From CADCTM01 sp049671305 (GTDB taxonomy: Bacteria > Cyanobacteriota > Cyanobacteriia > Cyanobacteriales > Coleofasciculaceae), in contig JBATUR010000039.1 in assembly GCA_049671305.1 (NCBI GenBank), positions 65,824-129,823 of the forward strand: DNA of 64,000 nucleotides. The letters are read 5' to 3'. The notes beneath the pieces are model-generated. The model saw only the letters and a list, made by a program, of their open reading frames with translations. It was not told where the DNA came from and ran no database searches. A program made the translations under genes and the position numbers. How positions within the stretch are numbered: the first letter of the stretch is position 1; every line of letters begins with the position of its first letter. This document shows, piece after piece, positions 43,022 to 51,298 of the stretch.

Positions 43022-44695
43022 TCAAATAATGACTGATGTTGATGTCCCTTTAAGATAAACCTGATCAACAGCTTTTTGCAGAGCTGTAGTGCGATCGCTC
43101 AACAAATGTTCTGGCTGGATCAGCTCAAACAGACCCAAATTCTGCAAGCGGCTTAGTATTTTCTCGCTTGCCCCGACCACGTAAATCTGTAACCCTTTAT
43201 CGTGGGCATCTCTAATTACGTTTTCGATTGCCAATGAGGCTGTCACGCCCATAGAAGGCACCTCAGTTAAGTCTACGACTAATGCATCCGCTTCTTTCAT
43301 CGCATTGTGTTCGCGGGAGATTGCCTTGGACAAACCAAAAATCATCGGTCCACTTAAGCTAAACAATAAAACCCGTCCTTGCCCCTTGTCTAAAAGCAGC
43401 TTTTGCTCGTTACTTAGCAAGACATCATCATCTGTATCGGAAATCAATTTAACATCAGAAGCTCGTATGGCGCTCAAGCGCTCAATGGTGAGGATATTGG
43501 CGATAAACACACCCACACCCACAGCTACAATCAAATCCACAAACACCGTCAAAAAGAGAACCCCGTACATAATCAGGGAACCCTTGACAGAAACCTTGTG
43601 CGATCGCTTCAAGAAACTCCAGTCAAGAATATCAAGCCCCACCTTGAGCGCAATTCCTGCCAGTACTGCCATTGGAATTGGTTCAGTCAGTTTTGCCGCC
43701 CCTAATACGACAACCAGCAGCACCAACGCCCTAGTTAAACCAGAGAGTGCCGAAGAAGCACCCGTTTGGATATTTACCACCGTTCCCATAGTTGCGCCCG
43801 CACCGGGTAAACCACCGAACACTCCCGAAACGATATTGCCAATTCCTTGACCAATCAATTCCTGATTCGAGTCATGCTCTGTCCGGGTTAAGCTATCTGC
43901 CACCACTGCTGTCAGCAAGCTATCAATACAACCCAGCATCCCCAGCATTGCACCATTCACCAGCATCACCGTCAGTTGACTGGGGCTAAAGGTTGGCATA
44001 TAGATAGGTGGTAGTCCGATTTCAATTTCACCAATCCGACGAATATCTGCATCTTGGAAAATCGTCAGAGAAATCACTGTACCGAGGATTAGCGCCACCA
44101 ACTGCGGCGGCACGATTTTTTTGACCCGCTCCGGCATAAAGAAAATAATTGCCAAAGTCAAAGCCCCCAAAATCGCTTCTGGCGGATTGAGATTGGCAAT
44201 CAAATCTGGAATTGCCAGGAAAGTTGCTAATACACCGCCCTTCGGCGCTTCCTGCCCCAAAAACGGTGCGATTTGCAGAATCACCAAAATCACCCCAATT
44301 CCTGACATAAAGCCGGAAATGACGCTATAGGGCATCAGGGTGACATACTTGCCTAACTTAAAAATCCCAAAGATAATCTGGAATAGCCCCGCTAACATGA
44401 CAACGGTAAATGCCATTGCCATACCATTTTCAGGATTACTTGCTACTAAAGTAGCCACGATCGTCGTCATCACAACGGTCATCGGTCCTGTCGGCTCGGA
44501 AATCAGGGTTGGGGTACCACCAAATAATGCTGCAAAAAAGCCGACACAAACCGCCCCATATAGTCCTCCCAGGGGACCCACTCCCGAAGCAACTCCGAAA
44601 GCTAGAGCCAGGGGTAAGGAGATGATCGCGGCTGTGACACCACCAAAGATGTCACCTCGAAGGTTATTAAAACGAATCTGATTAGTAATTGGCAT
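43022..44695 (-). CDS. bicA: BicA-type sodium-dependent bicarbonate transporter (SulP)
   Basis: This 557-residue protein begins MPITNQIRFNNLRGDIFGG and matches BicA of Synechococcus as I recall it: SEPTGPMTVVMT, MSGIGVILVILQIAPFLGQ, MLGCIDSLLTAVVADSL and GAGATMGTVVNIQ. The C-terminal STAS domain (about 430-555) includes GPMIFGLSKAI and VPSMGVTASLAIE. BicA is a low-affinity, high-flux sodium/bicarbonate symporter of the inner membrane in the CO2-concentrating mechanism. With the antiporter and SbtA it forms a transport island. No regulator gene is adjacent. Confidence 0.93.
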   Translation of the reverse strand: MPITNQIRFNNLRGDIFGGVTAAIISLPLALAFGVASGVGPLGGLYGAVCVGFFAALFGGTPTLISEPTGPMTVVMTTIVATLVASNPENGMAMAFTVVMLAGLFQIIFGIFKLGKYVTLMPYSVISGFMSGIGVILVILQIAPFLGQEAPKGGVLATFLAIPDLIANLNPPEAILGALTLAIIFFMPERVKKIVPPQLVALILGTVISLTIFQDADIRRIGEIEIGLPPIYMPTFSPSQLTVMLVNGAMLGMLGCIDSLLTAVVADSLTRTEHDSNQELIGQGIGNIVSGVFGGLPGAGATMGTVVNIQTGASSALSGLTRALVLLVVVLGAAKLTEPIPMAVLAGIALKVGLDILDWSFLKRSHKVSVKGSLIMYGVLFLTVFVDLIVAVGVGVFIANILTIERLSAIRASDVKLISDTDDDVLLSNEQKLLLDKGQGRVLLFSLSGPMIFGLSKAISREHNAMKEADALVVDLTEVPSMGVTASLAIENVIRDAHDKGLQIYVVGASEKILSRLQNLGLFELIQPEHLLSDRTTALQKAVDQVYLKGTSTSVII

Positions 44696-44884
44696 ATTAA
44701 GAATGCAAAAAAGAACTAAGGCAACCTGACCTCAAATCATCCGAGGTTGATGGTTTAATTATTCCTGGAATTGAAGATCGTGCCTTTATAAAAGCTCTAA
44801 AACAGTTTACTCAGTCTATTCTGCTATGGGATTCAAGCTCGGACAATAAGATCATTAGATCAAGTTGATACTATTTAACTCTAC

Positions 44885-45318
44885 GTGAATGAGTGACATT
44901 ATTGACTTTTTACTCCAGACTAAAATAGTTTTTTGATCTGTGATTGACCGCCGTCCAAATTGATCGCTGATTATCCTTGTTGCCCACGAAGGTTTGCCAC
45001 TCATCTCAGCATCGGTGACTTCTGTAATTTCTTCAGATTCTTTCCCATCTCTTTTGTTGGTGTCCTGCTGCTCGCATCCAAGGCATCACTGTTGTATGGT
45101 GAATGTCTGTGACTCGTTCGATACCGCGCAGTCCCATGCCGTTAAAATACATCTTGATGCACAATTAGGGCGTCCTCTCTCGTAGCGCACTGCGGACTAT
45201 AGGATGCGAGAAATGGGCGATCGCATGGTTGTTGAGTCTGTCAAAACAGTAGCATTGTCTGCCACAACCATGCCCGTTTTTAGCAGTCCCATCTGGAATT
45301 ACATTCAGGACATTTCAT
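44885..45318 (-). pseudogene. Decayed IS1-type transposase
   Basis: Family pieces survive in three frames on the minus strand. MKCPECNS (from 45318) is the zinc-ribbon start. MGLRGIERVTDIHHTTV follows (about 45150-45100), the characteristic helix-turn-helix of IS1-like transposases of cyanobacteria. Then DEWQTFVGNKDNQRSIWTAVNHR (about 44995-44925) is the start of the catalytic domain. Stops and frameshifts separate them and the 3' half is absent. The remnant fills the gap between bicA and sbtB. I could not define terminal repeats. Confidence 0.75.
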
Positions 45319-45632
45319 TTATGCCCAATTTAGCATTACTCTTTCAGCAACGCCCTTCTGCTACCCAGTTCCTTTTCTACTTCCCCTGATCGGCTTTTTT
45401 ATTCAGATTGAGGTTTTGACACTGGCTTTTTGCTGATGTTAAGTAGGTTGATTTATTTTTGCTTATTTAAACTACTAACTTTTACCTTTCAAGTACTCCC
45501 ATATACTCCCAAATTCTTTCTCTCAATGTTACGGTATTTGTCACTAAAGCGTAGTCCATTCAACAGCCGCGCCACTCATAGCCAATGACTTCTTCTCTGG
45601 CATCAACGTCTTGCAGACACGAAACATGGTCA

Positions 45633-45665
45633 CCAAAAAGCCGGGGTTATGCCCCGGCTTTTTGG
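45633..45665 (-). terminator. Rho-independent terminator after sbtB
   Basis: CCAAAAAGCCGGGG and CCCCGGCTTTTTGG form a perfect 14-pair stem around a five-base loop, with T and A runs on both sides. It lies 18 bases after the sbtB stop and works in either direction. Confidence 0.9.
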
Positions 45666-45682
45666 ATCTGCGTTGTCTCAAT

Positions 45683-46015
45683 TCAACAGCCTTCTGGCCC
45701 ACAGAACTTGTGCGCGCTCAGTACCTCCGCCTCACAGATATAAATGATGCCTGCATAGTCGTCGAAAAACTGCGTTGTGACCTCATTTGAAATCTTCATA
45801 GCCATATCCCGAGTGTCGGTGAGCACCTCGATTTTTACATTCGAGTAGGTGTCAGAAACGGTGGGATGTCCCGACGATCGCACGTTGCGACTGCCTTTAC
45901 CGCCAGCGTCCACCGCCGTATAGCCGGTCGCCCCGGCTTCGTCGATGATCTTGCCGATCTTTTTGAGCAGCACCTTTTCTGTGACGATGACGAGCTTGTT
46001 GGCTGGCTTTGCCAT
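45683..46015 (-). CDS. sbtB: SbtB, PII-like regulator of SbtA
   Basis: This 110-residue PII-like protein binds adenyl nucleotides (cAMP, AMP, ADP, ATP) and controls SbtA at the membrane. KLVIVTEKVLLKKIGKIIDEAGATGYT is the first beta-alpha unit with the T-loop region after it (GKGSRNVRSSG, DTYSNVKIEVL). The C-terminal CGPEGC hexapeptide is the redox-sensitive R-loop known in SbtB. The gene is GC-rich (40 of 60 bases at 45901-45960), far above bicA (28 of 60 at 44101-44160). It follows sbtA on the same strand after 139 bases. Confidence 0.95.
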   Translation of the reverse strand: MAKPANKLVIVTEKVLLKKIGKIIDEAGATGYTAVDAGGKGSRNVRSSGHPTVSDTYSNVKIEVLTDTRDMAMKISNEVTTQFFDDYAGIIYICEAEVLSAHKFCGPEGC

Positions 46016-46154
46016 GTGGGTTACCTCTTGATGTATGTATTCATTAAACTACATAAAAACTCAGGAAATCTGCAGCACCGCGTTATCGCGCTGATCTAGC
46101 CGCCGCATTAATCGCCGGACTAGGGGAACACCGGCAGATCCGACCCGTCTGGGA

Positions 46155-47165
46155 TTAGCCGCCACGGCTCAATAGCGCCTGGGCAAGCCCGATGTAGATC
46201 GGTATTCCCAAGGCAATCGCAACCGGCGTGCCGACGGCTGTGGACGCGCCGATGTAGGCGGAGGGATTTGCCGACGGGATACCGGCTCGTAAAGTGGGTG
46301 GTCCTGAGATGTCTGAACTAGAGGCGGCGATGACAGCCAGAATCACGACGCCGCCAGCGCTGAATCCTGTGGTGACGTGGGCAATCCAGCCAAGACCAAA
46401 GGCGATGAGTCCATGCAGCAGCGGTGCCACAAAGGCATATACGGCGAACCACTGGGCAACCTTGCGTAGCTCGGCAACTCTTGCGGCAGCCTCCATACCC
46501 ATGATCAGCATCAGTACTGAAAGGAAGCCTCGGAAGAGGGGATCGTAGAAGGTCTTATAGACACTTGCCGGCTGGGTTAGCAGACCTAGAGCAAGACCGA
46601 GCAACAGTGCCGTTAGGGCAGAACCCTGGAGGCTTTCCTTGACGATGGGCCAGATCTCGACCCGCTTGCTGGTACCGCGCTGCTTGCCAGTATGAATGCT
46701 GGCTAAGACGATCGCAGTCACGAGGGCTGGGATGTCCATAAAAGGATAGAGTGCAGCAGCCCAGGGCTCGTATGTGATCTTTTGCGTTTCCAGTAGCGTT
46801 AGGGCGGCGGCGAGGGTAGAGCCACTCACGGCACCAAACAAGCCCGCAGTGGCAATGCCATCCTCGGTTTTGACGTTCGGCAGCATGCACAACGTGTAGC
46901 GCCCGATGAACACGATCAGAATCCCTATTAGCACGGCAAACGCCGCAGGCAACAGTATCTCCGCCAGATTGGAGTCGCGGATCGCCTGACCACCGGTCAA
47001 GCCGACTTTCATGAGCAGCATGAAGACGATAAACGTATAAACCGGATCTGGAATTGATAGTTGGCTACCGAGGGAGGCAACTATCATGCCACCAATCAGA
47101 AAACCGAGTGTCGGGGACTGTAATTGCGACACGAATTTCTCGAAGAATTCGGACAAAAATTCCAC
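46155..47165 (-). CDS. sbtA: SbtA, sodium-dependent bicarbonate transporter
   Basis: This 336-residue protein starts at GTG 47165, after GGAG. Ten hydrophobic helices form two inverted halves: FLIGGMIVASLGSQLSIPDPVYTFIV, LFGAVSGSTLAAALTLLE and WAAALYPFMDIPALVTAIVLA in the first half, and AASSSDISGPPTLRAGIP in the second. The latter is the SbtA substrate-site signature. The central cytoplasmic loop is short (HTGKQRGTSKRVEIW), making the protein about 40 residues shorter than Synechocystis SbtA. It is a high-affinity sodium/bicarbonate symporter. Its GC content is high (38 of 60 at 46441-46500), a sign of transfer. Confidence 0.95.
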   Translation of the reverse strand: MEFLSEFFEKFVSQLQSPTLGFLIGGMIVASLGSQLSIPDPVYTFIVFMLLMKVGLTGGQAIRDSNLAEILLPAAFAVLIGILIVFIGRYTLCMLPNVKTEDGIATAGLFGAVSGSTLAAALTLLETQKITYEPWAAALYPFMDIPALVTAIVLASIHTGKQRGTSKRVEIWPIVKESLQGSALTALLLGLALGLLTQPASVYKTFYDPLFRGFLSVLMLIMGMEAAARVAELRKVAQWFAVYAFVAPLLHGLIAFGLGWIAHVTTGFSAGGVVILAVIAASSSDISGPPTLRAGIPSANPSAYIGASTAVGTPVAIALGIPIYIGLAQALLSRGG

Positions 47166-47591
47166 TTTGTAATTTCTCCTTGATTCAGAATTTAGAGGTC
47201 AGGACGGCAGGCAAGCGTAGCCTCGAATCCTAGGTGGGTCAACCCGCCACTCCATTACATCTGCATCCCAGTGCGTCGTGTGCTGGAAGATAAGGTTTGG
47301 TTCTGATGATCGCAAATGATCGCGCCAATCAGTGGTGATTCGTTAGACATCTCCAGAAGGAGGGAGCAGGAAACAAAACTAAATAATTGATGATTTCTTT
47401 ATAAGAATTGATTTCATCTTTTATGGGGGATGTCTATTGGCAATGGTTTGTTACTACCATAGTTTACCAGCAATTGGCTCTTACTGTAGTTTAGACAAAA
47501 AAAAATTATCAGAAAACAATTCAGCAAGTAAACAAGAGCTTAAATCGAAAACATCTGACTAAAAATAGGAATTAAGCGGCTCTCTTTTTGC
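47166..47591. other. Intergenic region upstream of sbtA
   Basis: This gap must hold the sbtA promoter. GC content drops sharply from about 47340 on, marking the likely left border of the GC-rich block. There is no clear LysR (CmpR/NdhR) site or repeat that I can identify. Confidence 0.4.
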
Positions 47592-47679
47592 GATATGATA
47601 AGTCTTTCTTAGTGATATGATAAGTCTTTCTAAGCGATAGGATAAGTCTTCCTTAGTGATAGGATAAGTCTTTCTTTTG
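47592..47679. repeat. Four 22-base tandem repeats
   Basis: Four head-to-tail copies of GATATGATAAGTCTTTCTTAGT-type sequence lie at 47592, 47614, 47636 and 47658, with GATA(T/G)GATAAGTCTT constant. The pair of first-type (GATATG) and second-type (GATAGG) units suggests a duplication of a duplication. Confidence 0.85.
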
Positions 47680-47727
47680 ACTCTTTTATGATCTTTTTTC
47701 CAACCAGGGGATTTTCCACTTGGTATT

Positions 47728-48030
47728 TTATGGTTCACTTGCTTTGAAGTCATTAGTGGAGCAATCAGCATCCGATGGATTACTCCTAGGAATCTGTGTG
47801 TCATCAATATGCTTCAAGCCCCAAGCAGTTATTACTCTCAAAACAGGACGCAAGCTTTTTCCCTCCTCGGTAAGTTGATAGTTCATAAGGGCGGGAATGG
47901 TTACTCTCCAGGCTGCTTCTCCACTAAACCTAATTCTTCAAGCCAATTGAGGCGGTTTGCCAAGATATTGGTCGAGATTCCTTCAGGGGATTCTAAAAAC
48001 TCTTTCTCAGCGTTGCTTGCCGAAGAACAT
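47728..48030 (-). pseudogene. HxlR-family regulator remnant
   Basis: Minus-strand frames give FLESPEGISTNILANRLNWLEELGLVEKQP (split here: winged-helix core), then after frame shifts YQLTEEGKSLRPVLRV and ITAWGLKHIDD. This is the C-terminal two-thirds of an HxlR-type DNA-binding regulator. The region between them (SNHSRPYE) lies in yet another frame. The N-terminal cysteine part is absent or scrambled. It cannot encode a working regulator. Confidence 0.7.
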
Positions 48031-48114
48031 CATGTCTCGGATGACAAGTAACGAGAGAGCGATCGCCAATCCAATAAGAGAGTACAAGCGACAGGGCAGG
48101 GAGAGCGTCTTGGT

Positions 48115-48305
48115 TGGTGCATGGTTATTATGATCAGCTATAAGTCGCTTGCATTTTACAAGCTAGGGCTGCTAATGCAGAGATCTCTATCAATAACAGA
48201 GTAGCTGCTCTCGGTGAACAAGTTGGTATTTTTGTTAATTTACAGAACAACAAGCCGATCCGTATGCCGGAAAGATTGAAGCATAAGTATCAAGAGTTTG
48301 TATAG
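48115..48305 (+). pseudogene. Thioesterase-like C-terminal remnant
   Basis: The frame ending at TAG 48303 reads ANAEISINNRVAALGEQVGIFVNL then NNKPIRMPERLKHKYQEFV. The ...PIRMPE.L pattern is the usual end of acyl-CoA thioesterase (hot-dog fold) proteins of cyanobacteria. Upstream sequence has stops and no start, so only a fragment remains. Assignment is tentative. Confidence 0.4.
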
Positions 48306-48437
48306 TAAGCAGTAAACAACCCGGTTGGAGCTTTCAAAGAGGCTGCAAAGGATACTTGCAACCACTAAACAGGACTGTTGAAACCTTGAGCACAGACGAG
48401 AGAATCTAAGTCAAAATTCAATGTGCCGTTAATTACC

Positions 48438-49112
48438 TCAAAGTCGTAACAAAGTCACCGCGATACAACCCGAAAAGCAGACATCAACATCAGTACCAGG
48501 AGTGCGATCGCGTTTTGCATATTCCCCCTCATAATAATAATCATCACCTTCGACGCGATAATTAACCGGCAAAGGCTTGGTACTCGGTTCACAAAATACC
48601 ACTTCTGGATCAGCCGCACCAGGTTCTAAATGCGGTAAATTTACATTCCAAAAGCTTCCTGGTTCAATTTGACGAGTCATCAAATCTGCCAAAACCTTCG
48701 CCGTACAACGTGCCGCCACATCCCAATCAACAATTAATGGTCGCCTAATCCAGTGAGAAACGGCAATCCCAGGAATACCATGCATCGCTGCTTCTCTTAC
48801 CGCCGCCACCGTACCAGAAATATAAACATCAACCCCCAGATTGCCGCCTGCATTGATGCCAGACAGCACCCAAGTCGTTTTAGGGCAAATTTGAGTTAAG
48901 GCAATGCGCGTACAGTCTGCGGGCGTTCCACCTACGGCATATTCAGTTTTTGAGCGACATAGCAGGGGAATTGCACGAGTTGTGGTAACTTGATGACCGC
49001 AGCCAGACTGATGATCTTTTGGGGCAACAATAATGCCTTGATAATTTACCGCTTTGTGAAGCGCCCGAATACCTGGGGCGTCTATGCCGTCGTCGTTGGT
49101 GAGGATAATCAT
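48438..49112 (-). CDS. surE: 5'/3'-nucleotidase SurE
   Basis: This 224-residue, metal-dependent phosphatase removes phosphate from nucleoside monophosphates. It starts MIILTNDDGIDAPG with the metal-binding Asp7-Asp8. The other ligands are in KDHQSGCGH and LSGINAGGNLGVDVYISGTVAAVREA, the SurE signature with Asn and Ser. It lacks the longer C-terminal dimer arm of some family members but the length is within the usual range. It has its own start and no obvious partner. Confidence 0.93.
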   Translation of the reverse strand: MIILTNDDGIDAPGIRALHKAVNYQGIIVAPKDHQSGCGHQVTTTRAIPLLCRSKTEYAVGGTPADCTRIALTQICPKTTWVLSGINAGGNLGVDVYISGTVAAVREAAMHGIPGIAVSHWIRRPLIVDWDVAARCTAKVLADLMTRQIEPGSFWNVNLPHLEPGAADPEVVFCEPSTKPLPVNYRVEGDDYYYEGEYAKRDRTPGTDVDVCFSGCIAVTLLRL

Positions 49113-49387
49113 AAAATTTGCAGCGAAACTACCGATAACAATGAGTTTCCAGCATATCTGAAACCAGAGAACAAGAAAGTGCGATTAGGGTCATCTTTTC
49201 TCCAAGATGTTGCGGCATAATAAAACTCCTGTCTGAATTATTAAGCATATGTCAGTTCATCGTTCAACAATCCATAAACTAGATTTTACCTACTATTTTG
49301 CATCTGAATTGATGCCCAGCCAGTTTTTCTGCTCTAACTATTTCAGCTCAATTCATAATTGATGAATACCTTTGATCTTAGGCTTAA

Positions 49388-50833
49388 CTAAAGATTATCG
49401 GTAGCTGGTTGCAGACGATATTGTTCGCGAACACTTCTTAATAACTTAGTTTTTGAACCATTGGGTTCTAATACTTCCCTCACGAGCCAAAGTTCACCCT
49501 CATGCTTAAGGTTGATGGCTCGACGAATTTCTTTCACTTCATTACGAGAAATACCTAGCTTATCAGCCATACGGTTATGAAGATGCAATTCTGACCACTC
49601 AATTTTGTCATCAGCAATGGCAATCTCCCAAGCTGCACACAACATTAGGCGATGTTTTAACCGCTCCTTATCACTTTGGTTACAAGTTTTTTCCCGATGT
49701 TCATTATCGAAAAGCATACTTGTTTGTAGAATTTCATCAAAAGTTTTACCTTGTTCTATAGCTTTCCAAACTAGAGATTGCTCTTCCTTTCTGATACCGG
49801 AGGTAGTTATCAACCTATCTACGGTATCTTTCTCCTGTTCAGCTAGTTCACCGTCTATCCAAGCCATTGGTAACGCAGCAATAATAATCTCTGATAAAAA
49901 CTTACTCATCTTAGCTGCTTGTTCTTTATTACTCCAGTTAGTCAAACCGCTGTAAATTCCAACAGTTGCTAATACTCCCAGTCCAACAGGAGCAGCAACG
50001 GTTAATAATGTGTATGCTGATGCACTAACAGCAACACCCGTTGATACTCCAAAAAAGCCTTGAATACCTGTCCAAAAACTAGCTTGTACAAATACTGATG
50101 AAGCAACTGTTGAAGTTCCAATGCCAGCTAACGTCCCTATTGTTGCACCTGTACCAAAAGAAAATGCATCTTTTGTCCAATCCTCCTTTTGATTTTGCTT
50201 TAATAAATCTGAGCTTAGACTTTGATACTCTGTAGCTGAGGCTTTACTTACATATATATTCAATCCCTCTAATTCATGATCTAGATAATTATGAAAAGAT
50301 TTATCACTAAAGTTAATACCCGTCTTATTGCCTTGTTCATAAACTTTCTGAGTAGCCTCAGTAATAGTATTGGTAAGTTTTTGCCATGATTTACCAAAAA
50401 TATCTTTCAAACTTTTAATATCAGCTTCAATTTCATTTATTCCAGCAAAACCTTTTTTTTGTAGTTGCTTAAGATAATAACCTTCGTTCATAGCGAAAAT
50501 CGTATCTAAGCTTACCAGCGCCACCACAAGAGCAATAGCACCTGCGATGGGACTGGTAACAGCACCAATTAATGGTACACCCGTAAAAGGTATAAGAGAA
50601 TAAGCCATAAACGTCAAAATACTGCCAATTACCAGGAGTCCTCCGGTAATAATCTGGCACTCTTTGGCAGATGAATCAATATCAGAATATAAAATTTTCA
50701 TGAGGCGAATATATGAAGGAATTTTAGGGATGCGAGTTAAGGTGAAGTTCATAACAGCAGCCAAAACAGGAACTAAAAGAGTGAAAATGGTGCTGATGAT
50801 AGGCAAAACAAACTGAATTACAAACAATGGCAT
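49388..50833 (-). CDS. Membrane protein with C-terminal TerB-like domain
   Basis: This 481-residue protein has two hydrophobic regions: about residues 1-110 (VIQFVLPIISTIFTLLVPVL and LVIGSILTFMAYSLIPFTGVPLI) and a Gly/Ser/Thr-rich stretch at about 225-300. The C-terminal 170 residues contain two helical repeats with acidic turns, MAWIDGELAEQEKDTVDRL and WEIAIADDKIEWSELHLHNR. This fits TerB-type metal-binding helical domains linked to tellurite resistance and stress. The middle is coiled coil. Role unknown. It is a single-gene unit. Confidence 0.6.
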   Translation of the reverse strand: MPLFVIQFVLPIISTIFTLLVPVLAAVMNFTLTRIPKIPSYIRLMKILYSDIDSSAKECQIITGGLLVIGSILTFMAYSLIPFTGVPLIGAVTSPIAGAIALVVALVSLDTIFAMNEGYYLKQLQKKGFAGINEIEADIKSLKDIFGKSWQKLTNTITEATQKVYEQGNKTGINFSDKSFHNYLDHELEGLNIYVSKASATEYQSLSSDLLKQNQKEDWTKDAFSFGTGATIGTLAGIGTSTVASSVFVQASFWTGIQGFFGVSTGVAVSASAYTLLTVAAPVGLGVLATVGIYSGLTNWSNKEQAAKMSKFLSEIIIAALPMAWIDGELAEQEKDTVDRLITTSGIRKEEQSLVWKAIEQGKTFDEILQTSMLFDNEHREKTCNQSDKERLKHRLMLCAAWEIAIADDKIEWSELHLHNRMADKLGISRNEVKEIRRAINLKHEGELWLVREVLEPNGSKTKLLRSVREQYRLQPATDNL

Positions 50834-51196
50834 AGCAAATTACCTAAGAGAATTTATTTAGTCGGCTTGAGCCTATTTGTAGTTAACTTGTGTCAGATCA
50901 CAGTTTTAGTTAATGGCAATTCGGTTGTGGGCATGGGCGAATGCCATTCAGTTGATCTTTTTAGAGAGTAACGTATGAGGTACTGCTTCGCACATGGTAT
51001 ATTCACCGGAATCTACTAAGCCAAATGGCTAAAATTAGATTATTTCTTATACCCTTTTTGATAAATCCCAAACAGTAGTTGGGGCTGTGTACCAAAAAAC
51101 GCTCGTTTTGATCTGCCCAAAAGCTCGTTTGATGTCATCCTCATCGCAACAGGGTTGAAATATTTCTAAGAATTAACGACAGCGAAAAAAGCAAAA

Positions 51197-51235
51197 AGTG
51201 CGATCGCTTATTTTACTAAAATAAGCGATCGCACT
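51197..51235. terminator. 39-base palindrome with two HIP1 copies after cellulase gene
   Basis: AGTGCGATCGCTTATTTTA is followed after one base by its exact complement, giving a 19-pair inverted repeat that contains GCGATCGC in both arms. Located 64 bases after the GH5 stop, it could serve as a terminator hairpin. The rest of 50834-51298 shows nothing else. Confidence 0.6.
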
Positions 51236-51298
51236 CAACCTCACTTATGAGGAAAAAGCTTCTGGTATTTGAGCTAACTTAGGGCATTTCAGTTACCA

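Noticed and set aside
45204..45389. 61-residue plus-strand ORF
   Set aside because: It lies antisense to the zinc-ribbon part of the IS1-type remnant.
47592..47679. CRISPR array
   Set aside because: Units are contiguous with no spacers and no cas genes are near.
47559..47807. 82-residue minus-strand ORF
   Set aside because: It reads through the tandem repeats and in a wrong frame through the HxlR tail.
47809..48051. 80-residue plus-strand ORF
   Set aside because: It is antisense to the HxlR regulator remnant and has no family features; the minus strand carries the recognisable protein pieces.
48990..49220. 76-residue plus-strand ORF
   Set aside because: Mostly antisense to surE, whose motifs are unambiguous.
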